A stretch of 64,000 bases of DNA from Arachis hypogaea (taxonomy: Eukaryota > Streptophyta > Magnoliopsida > Fabales > Fabaceae), in the NCBI RefSeq assembly GCF_003086295.3, contig NC_092055.1:121635192-121699191 (forward strand). Direction: 5' to 3'. The translations under genes and the position numbers were made by a program. The notes beneath the pieces are model-generated. The model searched no databases. It was not told the DNA's origin and saw only the letters and a list, made by a program, of their open reading frames with translations. Below are positions 11,129 through 22,290 of this stretch, piece after piece (positions within the stretch are counted from its first letter, which is position 1; every line of letters starts with the position of its first letter).

Positions 11129-12534
11129 CTAGCCTACTTGCACCTCTAAGTTTTTTATGGAAGCTCTAATTTCCTGCATAAAACTATTCAGTAATGCTTT
11201 CCAATCAGTGGTCTTCTGAGGTTGAGAATTTGCCTGCTGAGGTGGTTGTTGTTGATGAGTCTGAAACTGGCGGTTATTATGATTATTCTGATGGAAATTA
11301 TCCTGAGAATTGTTGTTAAAATTTTGTGATCTCTGAGGTTTCTCTCTCCACCCAAAATTTGGCTGATTTCTACACCCCTTATTATAGGTCTTAGAGTATG
11401 GATCATTATTTGGGTTTCTAGAAGTATTCCCTATGTAATTGACCTGTTTAGAAGAAGATTGAGCATAATCATAATTCTCACCTTGCATAGAGCTACCAGT
11501 CATGTCATAAGGGCCCTCTTGAGGTGCATTATGAGTGTTGACAGCTGAAACCTGCATCCCACTCAATTGTTAAGTAATCAAATTCATCTGCTGAGACAGA
11601 ATTTTGTTTTGAGAAAGAAGAGCATCAAAAGCTTCTACTTCCATAACGCCTTTCTTCTGAGGAGTCCCAGAGTTCACAGGATTCCTGTTAGATGAGTATA
11701 AATATTGGTTGTTAGCAACCAACTCAATAAGCTCAGTAGTCTCCTCTGGTGTCTTCTTCATGTGCAATGAACCACCTGTAGAATTATCTAAACACATTTT
11801 GGACATTTCACATAAGCCCTCATAAAAGATATCTAGCTGAGTCCATTTAGAAAACATGTCTGGAGGGCATTGCCTGGTCAGTAGCTTGAATCTCTCCCAT
11901 GCTTCAAAAAGGTTCTCACCATCTTTTTGTCTGAAGGTCTGAACCTCCACCCTCAGCTTAGTTAGCTTTTGTGGTGGAAAAAATTTAGTCAAAAATCCAG
12001 TGACCACCTTATCCCAAGTATCCAGACTCTCCTTGGGTTGAGAATCTAACCACAGCTTTGCTCTATCCCTCACAGCAATGGGAAGAGCATGAGTTTGTAT
12101 ACTTCCGGATTCACTCCATTCGTCTTCACAGTATCACAAATCTGCAAGAAATTAAAAATAAACTGATTTGGATCTTCTTGAGGGATTTCATGATACTGAC
12201 AATTTTGTTGCACAAGAGTGACCAGCTGTGGCTTCAGCTCAAAGTTGTTTGCAGCTATAGGAGGTACCACAATATTTTTTCCATAAAGATCTGCATTGGG
12301 AGAAGTGTATGAGCCAAGCACTCTTCTAGGTTGCTCATTCTCATTCAGATTTGCCATAATGGCATTCACAGCACGATTATGATCCATGGTGGACTCTGCA
12401 GCTTCCCTTTCAAGAGTTTCACTCAGATTTTTACTAGCCTTGTAAAGTCTAGCTTGTTGCAAGCGCCGCCTCAAAGTCCTTTCAGGTTCAGGATCAAAAT
12501 CTATAAGGGGTTCCTCGTCCCTGTTCCTGCTCAT
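11129..12534 (-). pseudogene. gypsy-1 gag, frame-broken
   Basis: The likely start is the ATG at 12534 (MSRNRDEEPLIDFDPEPERT). The frame runs to 12070 and is lost by a one-base frameshift near 12073. It resumes as RDRAKLWLDSQPKE and WERFKLLTRQCPPD, both conserved Retrotrans_gag motifs, then meets a stop at about 11567. It continues with a Gln/Asn-rich segment (11129-11566; QTHQQQPPQQANSQPQ) and a further stop. Gag would form the particle shell that packages element RNA. No CCHC zinc knuckle is visible. The same motifs recur in gypsy-3 gag. Confidence 0.75.
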
Positions 12535-12882
12535 AAATAGACATAAAACAAGAAAAAAAGTGAAAATCTCTATGTCAGAGTGTAGAGAATTCCTAATGAG
12601 GTAACCTGTGTAAAAGAAATAAAAAGAAGCAACTAAATAAATTAAGCAATAAAATTCAAAAATTATGGAAAAACTAGGACAAAATAATTTCGAAATTTTT
12701 TTGAAAATTAAACAGGAAAAATTAAAATAAAAATAACTAGGGGACACCAAACTTAATTTCAGAAATTACAGAAAAATAGTACCTAAAAATTTCAAAAATT
12801 AAATTGTAAAATTAAGTAAAATTAAAGCTAAAGCGCCTAATCTAAGCAATCAAACAACTAATAGTTGTCAATCACAATCAAT

Positions 12883-12899
12883 CCCCGACAACAGTGCCA
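12883..12899 (-). other. primer-binding site of gypsy-1, tRNA-Asp type
   Basis: The minus strand reads TGGCACTGTTGTCGGGG just inside the LTR. It matches the common plant gypsy site TGGCGCCGTTGTCGGGG (tRNA-Asp) with two changes. Reverse transcription would be primed here. Confidence 0.7.
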
Positions 12900-12905
12900 A
12901 AAACT

Positions 12906-14472
12906 TGGTGTGGAATTTATAACCCACAAACTAACCGGCAAGTGCACCGAATCGTACCAAGTAGTACCTCAAGTAAATGAGGGCCGATCCCACGAGGATT
13001 GATGGACTAAGCAACAATGGTTGAGTGATTTACTTAGTTAGACAAACAGAAAAGAGTGTTGAGAGTTCAAATGCATCAAACAGTAATTCAGAGAATTAGA
13101 AAAGCAAGCAGTAAACAAGTTGTGAAATATATATGGAGAAATAGTTAAGACTTCAGAGATATCTATCTTCTGGATTGACTTTTCTTAATAATCATTTTAA
13201 TCATGCAAGATTCAATTCATGGCAAACTATATATGACTAAACCATAATTCCTTAGACCTTTTTAGTCTCCTCTAACCTTCATCAACTGCCAATTCCTTGG
13301 TCACTTAATTCCAATTAGAGGGTGAAGTTCAATTCTAGTTTATATGCCACAAAAACCCTAATTACCCAAATATAAGAGGATTATATGTCACGTATCCAGT
13401 TAAATCCAAATAATTAGAAATTTAGGAGAAATTATTTTCAAGCTGTTGTTCAAGTAAAGAGTTTTTCCAAATTATACAAGAACTCAATTAGAACAAGGGT
13501 CATACTTCTGTTCCACCCAAATTCATAAGATAAAGAACGAAAATAATTCTTGAAATAGAAATCAGTACATGAATTAAAACAGAAAAATAATAGTATCAAT
13601 CCATACAATAAATAGAGCTCCTAACCTTAATAGAGGAGGTTTAGTTGCTCATGGTTCAAAGAGAAAAACTAGGATTCAAAAAATTGTAAAATTGCAGAAT
13701 GAGGTCGAAGAGAAGAGAAGCCTGAAGGGCTGAATCTTTTCCCTTTTATATCTAATCCTAATTAATGTAAATTATATTTCTGAAAACTAAATAATATATT
13801 TTCCTATTTATAAATAAAATAAAAGTTTAATCAGAATTAATTAAATATATCTCGTGCTGCTCCTTGGTCAATTGGGGGCTACCTGATTTGCTAAAGGTGG
13901 CGCCAAACTTGTGCCGTTGAGGCCGCATGCAATCTTCCAAGTTCTCCTTAGCTGGCGCCAAACTTGAGGTATCTCAAGTTGGGCTTCAAATGAACTGTAT
14001 GCATTCTTCAATGTGTGCACCCTTGGTGCCAAACTTGAGAAATCTCAAGTTTGGCTTTGGTTGAACGTCCTATACTTCATGGAGTGGTTGAGTGTGGCGC
14101 CAAACTTGGAGAATCCCAAGTTTGGCGCCATTGAGGCCGAGTGTGCTGGAGAAGAAGTGTGCACTATTATATATCGTTGGAAAGCTCTGGATGTTATCTT
14201 TCTAATACCACTAGAATCACATCAATTGGACCTCTGTAGCTCATGTTATTCCTGTTGGAGTACAGGGAGGTCAGAGTTGACAGCATCATTCACTTTCTTC
14301 TCTTTTTCTATGGAAACTCATCAAATCTATCTGAATGCTATCTGAAATAAACAGAATTGTACACAACTCAAAGTAGCATTCATAGTGGCTAGAAGATGAT
14401 TAATTCTTGATTAAACTCAACAATTTGAATACAAATTCACTAGGAAAAGATAGGAAAGATGCTTACGCATCA
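12906..14472 (-). repeat. 5' LTR of gypsy-1
   Basis: A 1567-bp LTR. The plus strand starts TGGTGTGGAATTTATAACC and ends TTACGCATCA, so the element-sense ends are TGATGCGTAA...CACCA. The right flank CTTAC (14473-14477) is one candidate target-site copy; the other side is lost. The LTR contains a strong GC hairpin array (13890-14130) and the block shared with two other LTRs (14161-14240). It inserted into the LTR of gypsy-2: position 14473 corresponds to 21429 of the other gypsy-2 LTR. Confidence 0.8.
14095..14130. repeat. perfect 15-bp hairpin in an LTR
   Basis: TGGCGCCAAACTTGG is followed by a short loop and its exact inverse complement, ending TTTGGCGCCA. Two weaker versions of the same GGCGCCAAACTTGA/TCAAGTTTGG inverted pair occur upstream (about 13950 and 14030). 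Confidence 0.9.
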
Positions 14473-16251
14473 CTTACCAACATGAATATTATCTTCCTAT
14501 ATGAATAATAAACATCTATTTCCAAAGGCAACAACAACAATATATTCCAATCATATCCATAACCAAACATGTCAAAATTCGCATCATATACATTAAGTTG
14601 ATAACTAAAGTATATAATTAAATCCATACGTTTTACATAACCAAGTCATAATTACTATCTAAACAATTCGAGATTCAAAATAACATAACCCATATGAGGA
14701 CCCTGCTTGTGACATATAGATCATTGACATAATCTAGAGTTTTGAGCAAAGGTTCCATTGCGAAAACACATAGCCCTTGGTAGGAAGAAGGGCTCACCGA
14801 AATGACTAAAATCTACTGAGGGGCGGGTGGAAAGGAACCTGGAATGACACCTGTATCTAAAAAAATATGGGAATATAATAGGGTGAATTTTGCAACTCAG
14901 TGAGCAAATATCATATTTAAAACCCACACAAGATGATACAAACTTTACCTTAAAAGTAATATTTCTTTTTAGAGATAATAAATTCATATTAAGTAAATAT
15001 GGTAATAATTATATAAGTAATTGAATGGATGAACTGAAATGGGAGTTCTCATTCCAGAAGTCAAATCAAATCGAATATTATACCCTTAGGACAGCTCAAA
15101 CTCTAAGGGTAGTCCTTTCTTCTAGTGTACCTATACGGTATAACAGATCCAACGTGTGGCCTACATGTTAAGCTAGCAACGTCCCTGCTAGCTGAGGTCT
15201 AAGCCAGATGCGACTAGGTTAACGTCATAACCGCCGTTAACTACGGTTTTCTAGTCAGAGTCTCGCAAACCAATTCAAGCCAAATTACTTATAACAAATC
15301 TCTAATGCTTATAACACATTACTAAATTTCATAATAAATACAATATATATATAAGCATGCATACTAAAAATTTAATTAAAGTTTAACAAAGTCAAATAAG
15401 AAACATATGTATGCTTTATAAAATATATGAATATCATCTCGTGTGTATTTTTATAAAGTTATGAGTTTCCAAAAATAAATATCTATTCCAATAATTCAAA
15501 ATTTATAGATATCAAATAATTTCAAATGCAAAAATTCAAAATCCAAGTTAGATACCAATGATAATACATTTAAAAACAATTACAGATATAATATTCACTC
15601 ACAATTTGATTCCAAGAAACCAGAAGCAACTCTGAGCCCGTCAATGAACTACCAAATGATGTTCATTAACTCTACAATTCTAGAAATATGACAATAATGA
15701 TATTCGTGAGCTACTAATGTTGTCAATTAACATAATCTTACTCACTTTGACAAAATTCTCAAATTTTCTAACCTAATAACCCTAAATTCGAATTTTTCTA
15801 TATCCACAAATATAAGGATGACAAAAATTGGAGTATAACTTATTATTGAGTCAAAGAGTTACCTTGAAATCTCAATAATAACCAGAACTCCAAAGTTGAA
15901 TGCTTCCTTCACTCATTAAGATGAACTCTCTGATTTGGGGTTGTGAGAAAATAAATTTTTTTCTTTGGGTATAAGTGATGTATTAAACTAGCCATAAAAT
16001 AGAAAGATAAAATAAAATCTAGTATGTTGTGGTTGGGTAAAAATTTTGGAACAAAGAAGATAGAATGGAAGAGGAGATAAAGGAAAAGAGAGGGTTTGAG
16101 TGTTTTTCTCTTATGAAAGAATGTAAAAAAAAAACAGAAAATGAGAGATAAAGAGGGGGTAGAGAGAGCTCGAGGAGTGTAAGGAGAGAAAAGGATATTT
16201 AAGTGGCCCCCACATGCTCTCTCTTTTCTTTTTTTTCTTTTAGTTATTACA
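14473..16251 (-). repeat. 3' LTR of gypsy-2, left-truncated
   Basis: Matches the other gypsy-2 LTR from 21429 onward (AACATGAATATTATCTTCCT..., GTATAACAGATCCAAC...). It runs further to TAGTTATTACA at 16251, giving the element-sense start TGTAATAAC. About 110 bp at the left are missing because gypsy-1 lies there. Small indels and substitutions between the two LTRs are plentiful, consistent with an old insertion. Confidence 0.75.
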
Positions 16252-16266
16252 TTCTCTTTTCCTTAA
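16252..16266 (-). other. polypurine tract of gypsy-2
   Basis: The minus strand reads an AAGGAAAAGAGAA-type purine run directly before the LTR start TGTAATAAC. Its position and composition fit the plus-strand primer of reverse transcription. Confidence 0.65.
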
Positions 16267-16329
16267 GAAATTCGGTCCTCGAATTTTGAACTCATATAAT
16301 AATTACTTTCAGACTCAAACAAATATGGA

Positions 16330-17600
16330 TTCTTGTCGCACATGGAATCCTCAACTTCTTAAGTTGCTTCTTCTTCTGAATGATTTTTCCAAATAATTTT
16401 TACAGATACTATCTCTTTAAAATATAGTCTCTTAACTTGGAGATCAACTATAGCCATTGGTTCCTCTTCAAATCATAAATCCTCCTTTAGCTGTATGGCT
16501 TGTGGCGCGAGCACATGAGATAGGTCATACATGAAACACTGGATGGATCATGCACAACTCAGGCGGCAATGCCAAGCGGTAAGCAACTGCACCTATTCTA
16601 TCCAATATTTCAAATGAACCAATATAACGAGGACTAAGCTTGCCTCTTTTTCCAAACCTCATCACTCCTTTCATTGGCGACACTCTAAAAAACACCTGAT
16701 CACCCACTGAAAACTCTAAGTTATGCCTTCTATTATCAACATAAGTCTTCTGCCTACTCTGAGTTACTACTAAACGTTCTCTTATTAAATGAATCTTTTC
16801 AACTGCATCATGTACCAAATTTGGCCCCAAAAGTTTAACCTCACCAATCTCAAATCACCCAATAGGTGACCTATATCTTCTTCTATAAAGAGCCTCAAAT
16901 GGTGCCATTTGAATACTGGTTTGATAACTATTATTATAAAAGAACTCAATCACAGGTAAATAGCTGTCCCAATTTTCACCAAAACCTAGAACACAACACC
17001 TTAACATGTCTTCTAATGTTTGAATTGTCCTCTCCGATTATCCATTGGTTTGAGGGTGAAAAGCTGTGCTAAGATCCAGAGAAGTTCATAACACTCTTTG
17101 ACAATATTTCTAAAAATGAGAGGTGAACTGAGGTCAACGATCTGAAATAATGGACACTGGAATTCCATGTAGCATAACTATCTTATCAACATAAATTTTA
17201 GCATACCGAGCCGCACTAAAAATTGTTTTCACCGGAAGAAAGTGGGCTGACTTCATCATTCTATCCACAATTACCCAAATTGAATCAAAACCTTTAAAAT
17301 TGCAAGGTAAACCTGTTACAAAATCCATCATAATCCTTTTCCACTTCTATTTAGGTATCTCAATTTGTTGCAATAACTTAGCAGGTCTTTGATGTTCAGC
17401 TTTAACTAGTTGGCAAGTTAAGCAATGAGAAACAAAAACTCCTATGTCTTTTTTCATCACTTCCCACCAAAACAATTGTTTCAAATCTTGATACATTTAT
17501 TGGAGCCTGGATGAACTGTGTACTTAGAATTGTGAGCCTCCTCCAAAATAGCTTTCTTCAATTCATGGTTATTTGGCACACATAAGCGTTGACCACAATG
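16330..17600 (-). pseudogene. gypsy-2 integrase with chromodomain-like tail
   Basis: Pieces read on the minus strand. A zinc-binding region at about 17370-17590 (HPGSNK..., [11 protein letters not shown]) is broken by stops. The catalytic core starts at 17331 (MMDFVTGLPCNFKGFDSIWV, with the first Asp). The C-terminal module is at 16525-16830 ([33 protein letters not shown]). A chromodomain-like remnant lies at about 16330-16470 (IVDLQVKRLYF, IIWKNHS). Integrase joins element DNA to the chromosome, and the chromodomain steers insertion to heterochromatin in chromoviruses. At least three stops make it non-functional. Confidence 0.75.
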
Positions 17601-17636
17601 CAAAACATCTTGATCAAGAGAAAAGTCTAAGTTCTT

Positions 17637-18149
17637 TTAATTGCGAACATCTTCCATAAGCTTTCTTAACTTCGGGTTATCACTTTGTACAGCCTTGATC
17701 TGTTCTATCACGGAAGATTGGGTTCGAACATGTGCTAAGAAAACTCTTGATTCTCCAAAGTGAAATTGAATTCCACCGGCCTCCAATTGATGGATTTCTT
17801 CAACAATTGGTCTCCTTGCAAGAGTGATAAGGGCCAAACTACCCATAGATTTCCTACTAAGGGCATCTACCACAACATTTGCCTTTTCAGGATGATACAA
17901 AATGGTACAATCATAATCCCTTAGCAACTCCATCCATCTCAGTTGCTTCAAATTTAAATCCTTCTGTTGGAATATATACTTCAAACTCTTGTGATTCGTA
18001 TAGATCTCACAGGTCTCACCATAAAGGTAGTACCTCCAAATCCTTAAAGCAAAAATGACTGCCGCAATTTTCAAGTCATGAGTTAGATAATTCTGCTCAT
18101 GCTTCTTGTGTTGTCGCGAGGCATAAGCAATAACTTGGCCATGCTGCAT
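17637..18149 (-). pseudogene. gypsy-2 RNase H and linker
   Basis: 170 open codons with typical Ty3/gypsy RNase H sequence: [49 protein letters not shown], then [11 protein letters not shown] and [10 protein letters not shown]. The enzyme removes RNA from the RNA-DNA hybrid. Usual family residues are changed: an Asn replaces Asp in the usual YTDHKSL motif, and ALRIWR replaces ALKIWR. The N-terminal part is separated from RT by stops, so it is a remnant. Confidence 0.8.
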
Positions 18150-18248
18150 AAATACACAACCAACTCCTATTCGAGATGCATCACAAAATACTGAGAATTC
18201 TCTATACCGGAAAGGTAAAACAAGAACAGGTGCTAAGGTTAGACATGC

Positions 18249-19200
18249 CTAAAGCGTCTTAAAACTTTCCTCACAAGCTTCTGACCATTGAAACTTTACA
18301 TTCTTGTGGGTTAACTTTGTTAATGGTGCAGAAGTCCTCGAGAAGTCCTTGATGAATCGCCGATAGTAGCCGGCTAATCCTAGAAAGCTACAAATTTTCA
18401 TCACTATAGTAGGCCTTGGCCACTTCTGAATGGCTTCAACCTTCTTTGGATCCACCATGATTCCATCTTTCGATATGACATGCCCTATAAATATCACTTG
18501 ATCAAGCCAAAACTCACATTTAGAAAACTTAGCATAGAGCCTATGGTCAACACAATCCTCAAATGATACTCATGCTCTGTAGCACTTTTCGAATACACTA
18601 AGATATCATCGATGAAGACAATAACAAAATGATCTAAGAAAGGTTTGAAGACTCGATTCATCAGATCCATGAAAGCTGCTGGCACATTTGTCAGACCAAA
18701 GGACATTACTAAGAATTCATAGTGTCCATAGCAAGTACGAAAGGCAGTTTTTGGAATGTCTCCCTCTTTTATCTTCAATTGATGGTAGCCTGAACGCAAG
18801 TCGATTTTAGAGAAACAAGTAGCTCCCTAAAGTTGATCAAACAAATCATCAATTCTTGGTAATGAATACTTGTTGCGAACAATTATATTATTGAGCTAAC
18901 AATAGTCCACACATAGTTGCATCATTCCATCCTTCTTCTTTACAAATAGAACAGGAGCTCCCCACGGAGAGGTGCCAGGACAAATGAATCCTTTCTCCAG
19001 CATGTCTTCCAATTGAATCTTTAATTCTTGTAACTCAATTGGAGCCATACGATAGGGAGGAATGGATACAAGTTGTACTCCCGAGACTAATTCTATGGAA
19101 AATTCAACTTCGCGGTCAGGTGGCATCCCTGGTAACTCATCAAGAAACACGTCAGGAAATTCTCTAACTATAGGAACCTGATCAACACTAGGAACTTCAG
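18249..19200 (-). pseudogene. gypsy-2 reverse transcriptase
   Basis: Three minus-strand pieces give a near-complete RT. 18896-19150 is the N-terminal part ([37 protein letters not shown]). 18494-18799 is the palm with the catalytic FIDDILVYS motif ([31 protein letters not shown]). 18249-18497 is the connection ([35 protein letters not shown]). RT copies element RNA into DNA in the cytoplasmic particle. Stops or frameshifts separate the pieces. Confidence 0.85.
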
Positions 19201-19228
19201 TATCAACGTCTCTAATAACTTCCAGAAA

Positions 19229-19680
19229 TCATGGGTTTCCCTTATCCATCAATTGTATAGCATTCATAGATGAGATGATGCTAGCTAAAGTGGGACAATC
19301 GTCACGCTTAAAAATAAAAGGTGAGATACCCGGGATGTCAACCTTCACAATTTTTGTGTAACAACCCATATCAGCATGACAAGCTGCTAACCAATCCATG
19401 CCTAGGATAACATTCAATATCTTCCATTGGTTCTAAAAGTATTAAGTTAGCTAAGGTATCAACCATATTAATCCTAACAACACAAGAGCGAAATATGACT
19501 CGAACCACTGTGGAGACTCTAAGTGGAGTGCCAACATGAAATGGGTGAGATAATAGTTCAGGTTGTTTATCGAAATAAGATGCAAGATGTGGAGATACAT
19601 ATGAATAATGAGAACCCGTATCAAATAACACTCGAGCATCTAAAGAACAAACTTCTAAAGTACCTGCCACCACAGCATTA
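19229..19680 (-). pseudogene. gypsy-2 aspartic protease
   Basis: Contains the active-site motif LFDTGSHYSYVSPHLASYF (19371-19673), which overlaps a second frame with VILGMDWLAACHADM (19229-19417), the conserved flap-to-C-terminal region of retropepsins. A frameshift near 19400 splits the domain. A weak CCHC knuckle (ACFGCGQSGHLRKACP) can be read just upstream at about 19880-19940, between gag and protease. Confidence 0.8.
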
Positions 19681-19689
19681 GAAGCTTGA

Positions 19690-21078
19690 GCATCCTAACG
19701 TGTCAAAGCGTACACACATGCCTGACCTCTCCCTCTCTGACTCCCTCCTCTGTTATAAGTTTGACCCTTGCCACCAGCTCTTCTGCCACTAGAACCAGAA
19801 GAATTCCCAATAGACATAGTTGAAGATGATGGTATTCGTGTTGTCAGACGTACAATACCTAGAGCAAAGCCTCCTCTAGAATTAGGGCAAGCTTTCCTAA
19901 GATGACCAGATTGGCCACAACCAAAACATGCTCTAGTGGCCTTGAAATATACACCAAAATGGTAACTCCCACACTACTATTAGTAGGACTGATCTGACCT
20001 TGTTTGATTAAAACCCTATGCACTAGATTGAGAGGTTCCCCTAACAAAATGTCTTAGACTAGAAACACTCCTGGGAGCAGATCCAGAAGAAGCAACCCCA
20101 CCAAAAGATGTTTGAGGACAAACTCGATAACCTGAATAACCTTGCTGATTAGTCTGACCATGATAAGAATGAAATCCCCCTGAACTAGATCCACCAGAAA
20201 ATTGTCCCCTCATCTTGGTCTTCTTACCAACATCCTTATAAGCATTTCTCTCCGCTATCCTAACTTCAATTCCATAAGCAGAGTTTAGGATATCTTTAAA
20301 AGATATGCATCCAACTTCCAGCATAAAAATAGTGAATATAGGTTCTGCCAACCCATGAATGAACTGACGAACTTTCATCTCTTTTGGATTCACTAAGTAT
20401 AGAGCACTCTTAGAAAGTCTAGTAAACTCCTTAGCATACTCAGTCACTGTCGTATTCTCTTGCCTTATTCTTTCAAAGGCAATTACATCATCTGCTTGCT
20501 TGTTAGCTAGATAAAACCGAGTAAGAAACTCTTTAGTGAATTCTTCCCAAGAAATAGGAGGAAATCTAGCTGCTTCTTTGCTCTCAAGAAGAAATTCATA
20601 CCAATATCTTGCTGAACCATGCAAGTTGTAGGATATTAACTCAACATCCTATTTCTTGGTGCACTTGAGATCCCGAATAGCTTTCTTTGCATCCTCTAGA
20701 TATTGTTGTGGATCTTCATCCAATGAATCTCCATTGAAAGTAGATGAATTCAACTTCAAATACTTTTCAATTGGCGGCTCTTGATCCCCAAATAATTGAT
20801 GAACTTTATGAGGCTGAGAATTTGGCACATTAGGAAGTCTCACTTCATCCCTATTTTGATTTGTTAGGACCTGTAATACCGCATTAAGGGTTTGATTCAT
20901 TCTCCTTAATGGGGTTCTCTTGAACTCTCTTGCATGGTATCCCTCCTCTGCGCCTATCAGCTATCATTTGGCTCCTTGGTCTTTCTCGAAGTTCTCCAAG
21001 TGGGGGAGAAACTGCCCTACTAGATTCAGCAGTATCAGTAGCACAAACAACTGCACTACGTCTTTTCTTAGGTGGCAT
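19690..21078 (-). pseudogene. gypsy-2 gag
   Basis: The likely start is at 21078 (MPPKKRRSAVVCATDTAESS), with a basic N-terminus. It continues through 20649-20900 and 20016-20624 with Retrotrans_gag motifs (YLKLNSSTFNGDSLDEDP, ISWEEFTKEFLTRF, FERIRQENTTVTEYAKEF). A Ser/Gly/Gln-rich linker and a CCHC knuckle follow. Stops occur at about 20885-20900, 20645 and 20015. The first 64 codons are duplicated at 32639-32832. Confidence 0.8.
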
Positions 21079-21301
21079 CTTCCACCTATTGAGTAAGTAA
21101 AGCTACTGGATCAAAAATGACATATGTATATGGGTTCAGAGATAATAGGACAGACAAAAAGAATTATGAGAACAAAGGATTAAAGACAACTTCCTATAGG
21201 CCTCTGGTAACATCACACTTTGTGAAAATGGGCTGGCTTCCATTTGTACAATTGTGATCATACTAAAGGACACTTGCTCCAAATTAAACAGAAAAACCTA
21301 A

Positions 21302-21315
21302 GACTCTGATACCAC
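21302..21315 (-). other. primer-binding site of gypsy-2, iMet-tRNA type
   Basis: The minus strand reads TGGTATCAGAGTC directly inside the LTR, nearly identical to TGGTATCAGAGC used with initiator Met-tRNA. The second copy is in unit A' at about 33056-33069. Confidence 0.75.
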
Positions 21316-21317
21316 TT

Positions 21318-22290
21318 TGTCATGGCCCAAACCAAGCCATGACTGGTGCTCAAGGTACAAGTCTCTCAGCAAGCCAAATGACCAAATTTTCAGAAAAACT
21401 GATAGAATCTCCTTTATTCCTAGAACCTTACTAACATGAATATTATCTTCCTGTATCAATAATAAACATCCATTTTCAAAGACAACAACAACAACATATT
21501 CCAATCATATCCACAACCAAACATGTCAAAAGTCGCATCATATACATTAAGTTGATAACTAAAGTATATAGTTAAATCCATACGTTTTACATAACCAAGT
21601 CATAATTACTATCTAAATAGTTCGAAATTCAAAATAATATAACCCACACGAGGATCCTGCTTGTGACATATGGAGCACTGACATAATCTAGAGTTTTGAG
21701 CAAAGGTTCCATTACGTAAACACAAAGCCCTTGGAAGGAACAAAGGCTCACCGAAATGACTAAGACCTACTGAGGGGCAGGTGGAATAAAACCTGGAATG
21801 ACACCTGTATCTGAAAAATATAGGAATATAATTGGGTGAGTTTTGTAACTCAGTGAGCAAACATTATATCTATAACCCAAACATCGTATCTATAATCCAC
21901 ACAAGACGATACAAACTTTACCTTAAAAGTCGTATTTCTTTTTAGAGATAAGAAAGTCATATTAAGTAAATATGGTAATAATTAGATAAGTAATTAAAAG
22001 GATGAACTGAAATGGGAGTTCCAATTCCAGAAATCAAATCAAATCGAATATTACACACTTAGGGTGGCTCCACCTCTAAGGGTAGCCCTTTCCTCTAGTG
22101 TGCCCGTACGGTATAACAGATCCAACATGTGGCCTACACGTTAGGCTAGCAACGTCCCTACTAGCTGAGGTCTGAGCCAGATGCATATAGGTTAACGTCA
22201 TAACCGCCGTTAACTACGATTTTCTAGTCAGAGTCTTCCAAACCAATTCAAGCTAAATCACTTATAACAAATCTCTAATGCTTGTAACAT
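21318..22290 (-). repeat. 5' LTR of gypsy-2, outer part missing
   Basis: The plus strand begins TGTCATGGCCCAAACC next to the primer-binding site. It aligns with 14473-15310 of the other LTR and breaks off in AATGCTTGTAACATG, where CACTA family-2 homology starts. About 0.9 kb of the LTR, including the TGTAATAAC end, is absent. The same truncated junction is present in A', so the truncation predates the duplication. Confidence 0.75.

Larger units (their letters stand above)
8605..14472 (-). mobile_element. Ty3/gypsy derivative 'gypsy-1', RT-less
   Basis: This is a minus-strand element with a 5' LTR at 12906-14472, a tRNA-Asp-type primer-binding site next to it, gag, then protease, then only the last part of pol, then about 1.2 kb of AT-rich 3' leader to 8605. 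No reverse transcriptase, RNase H or integrase core exists between the protease (ends 10141) and the pol tail (starts 10116). The expected 3' LTR is absent because the element stops at 8604. The organisation fits a non-autonomous gag-only retrotransposon depending on proteins from a related autonomous element, or a large internal deletion. Frames are broken by several stops. Confidence 0.75.
14473..22290 (-). mobile_element. Ty3/gypsy chromovirus-like element 'gypsy-2'
   Basis: A minus-strand element in canonical order: truncated 5' LTR (21318-22290), primer-binding site, gag, protease, RT, RNase H, integrase with a chromodomain-like tail, polypurine tract and a truncated 3' LTR (14473-16251). 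Every domain is interrupted by stops or frameshifts, so it is an old copy. The left end was broken by gypsy-1. The outer part of the 5' LTR is missing, with CACTA family-2 sequence starting at 22291. Its first part (20885-22290) is repeated in unit A'. Confidence 0.8.
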
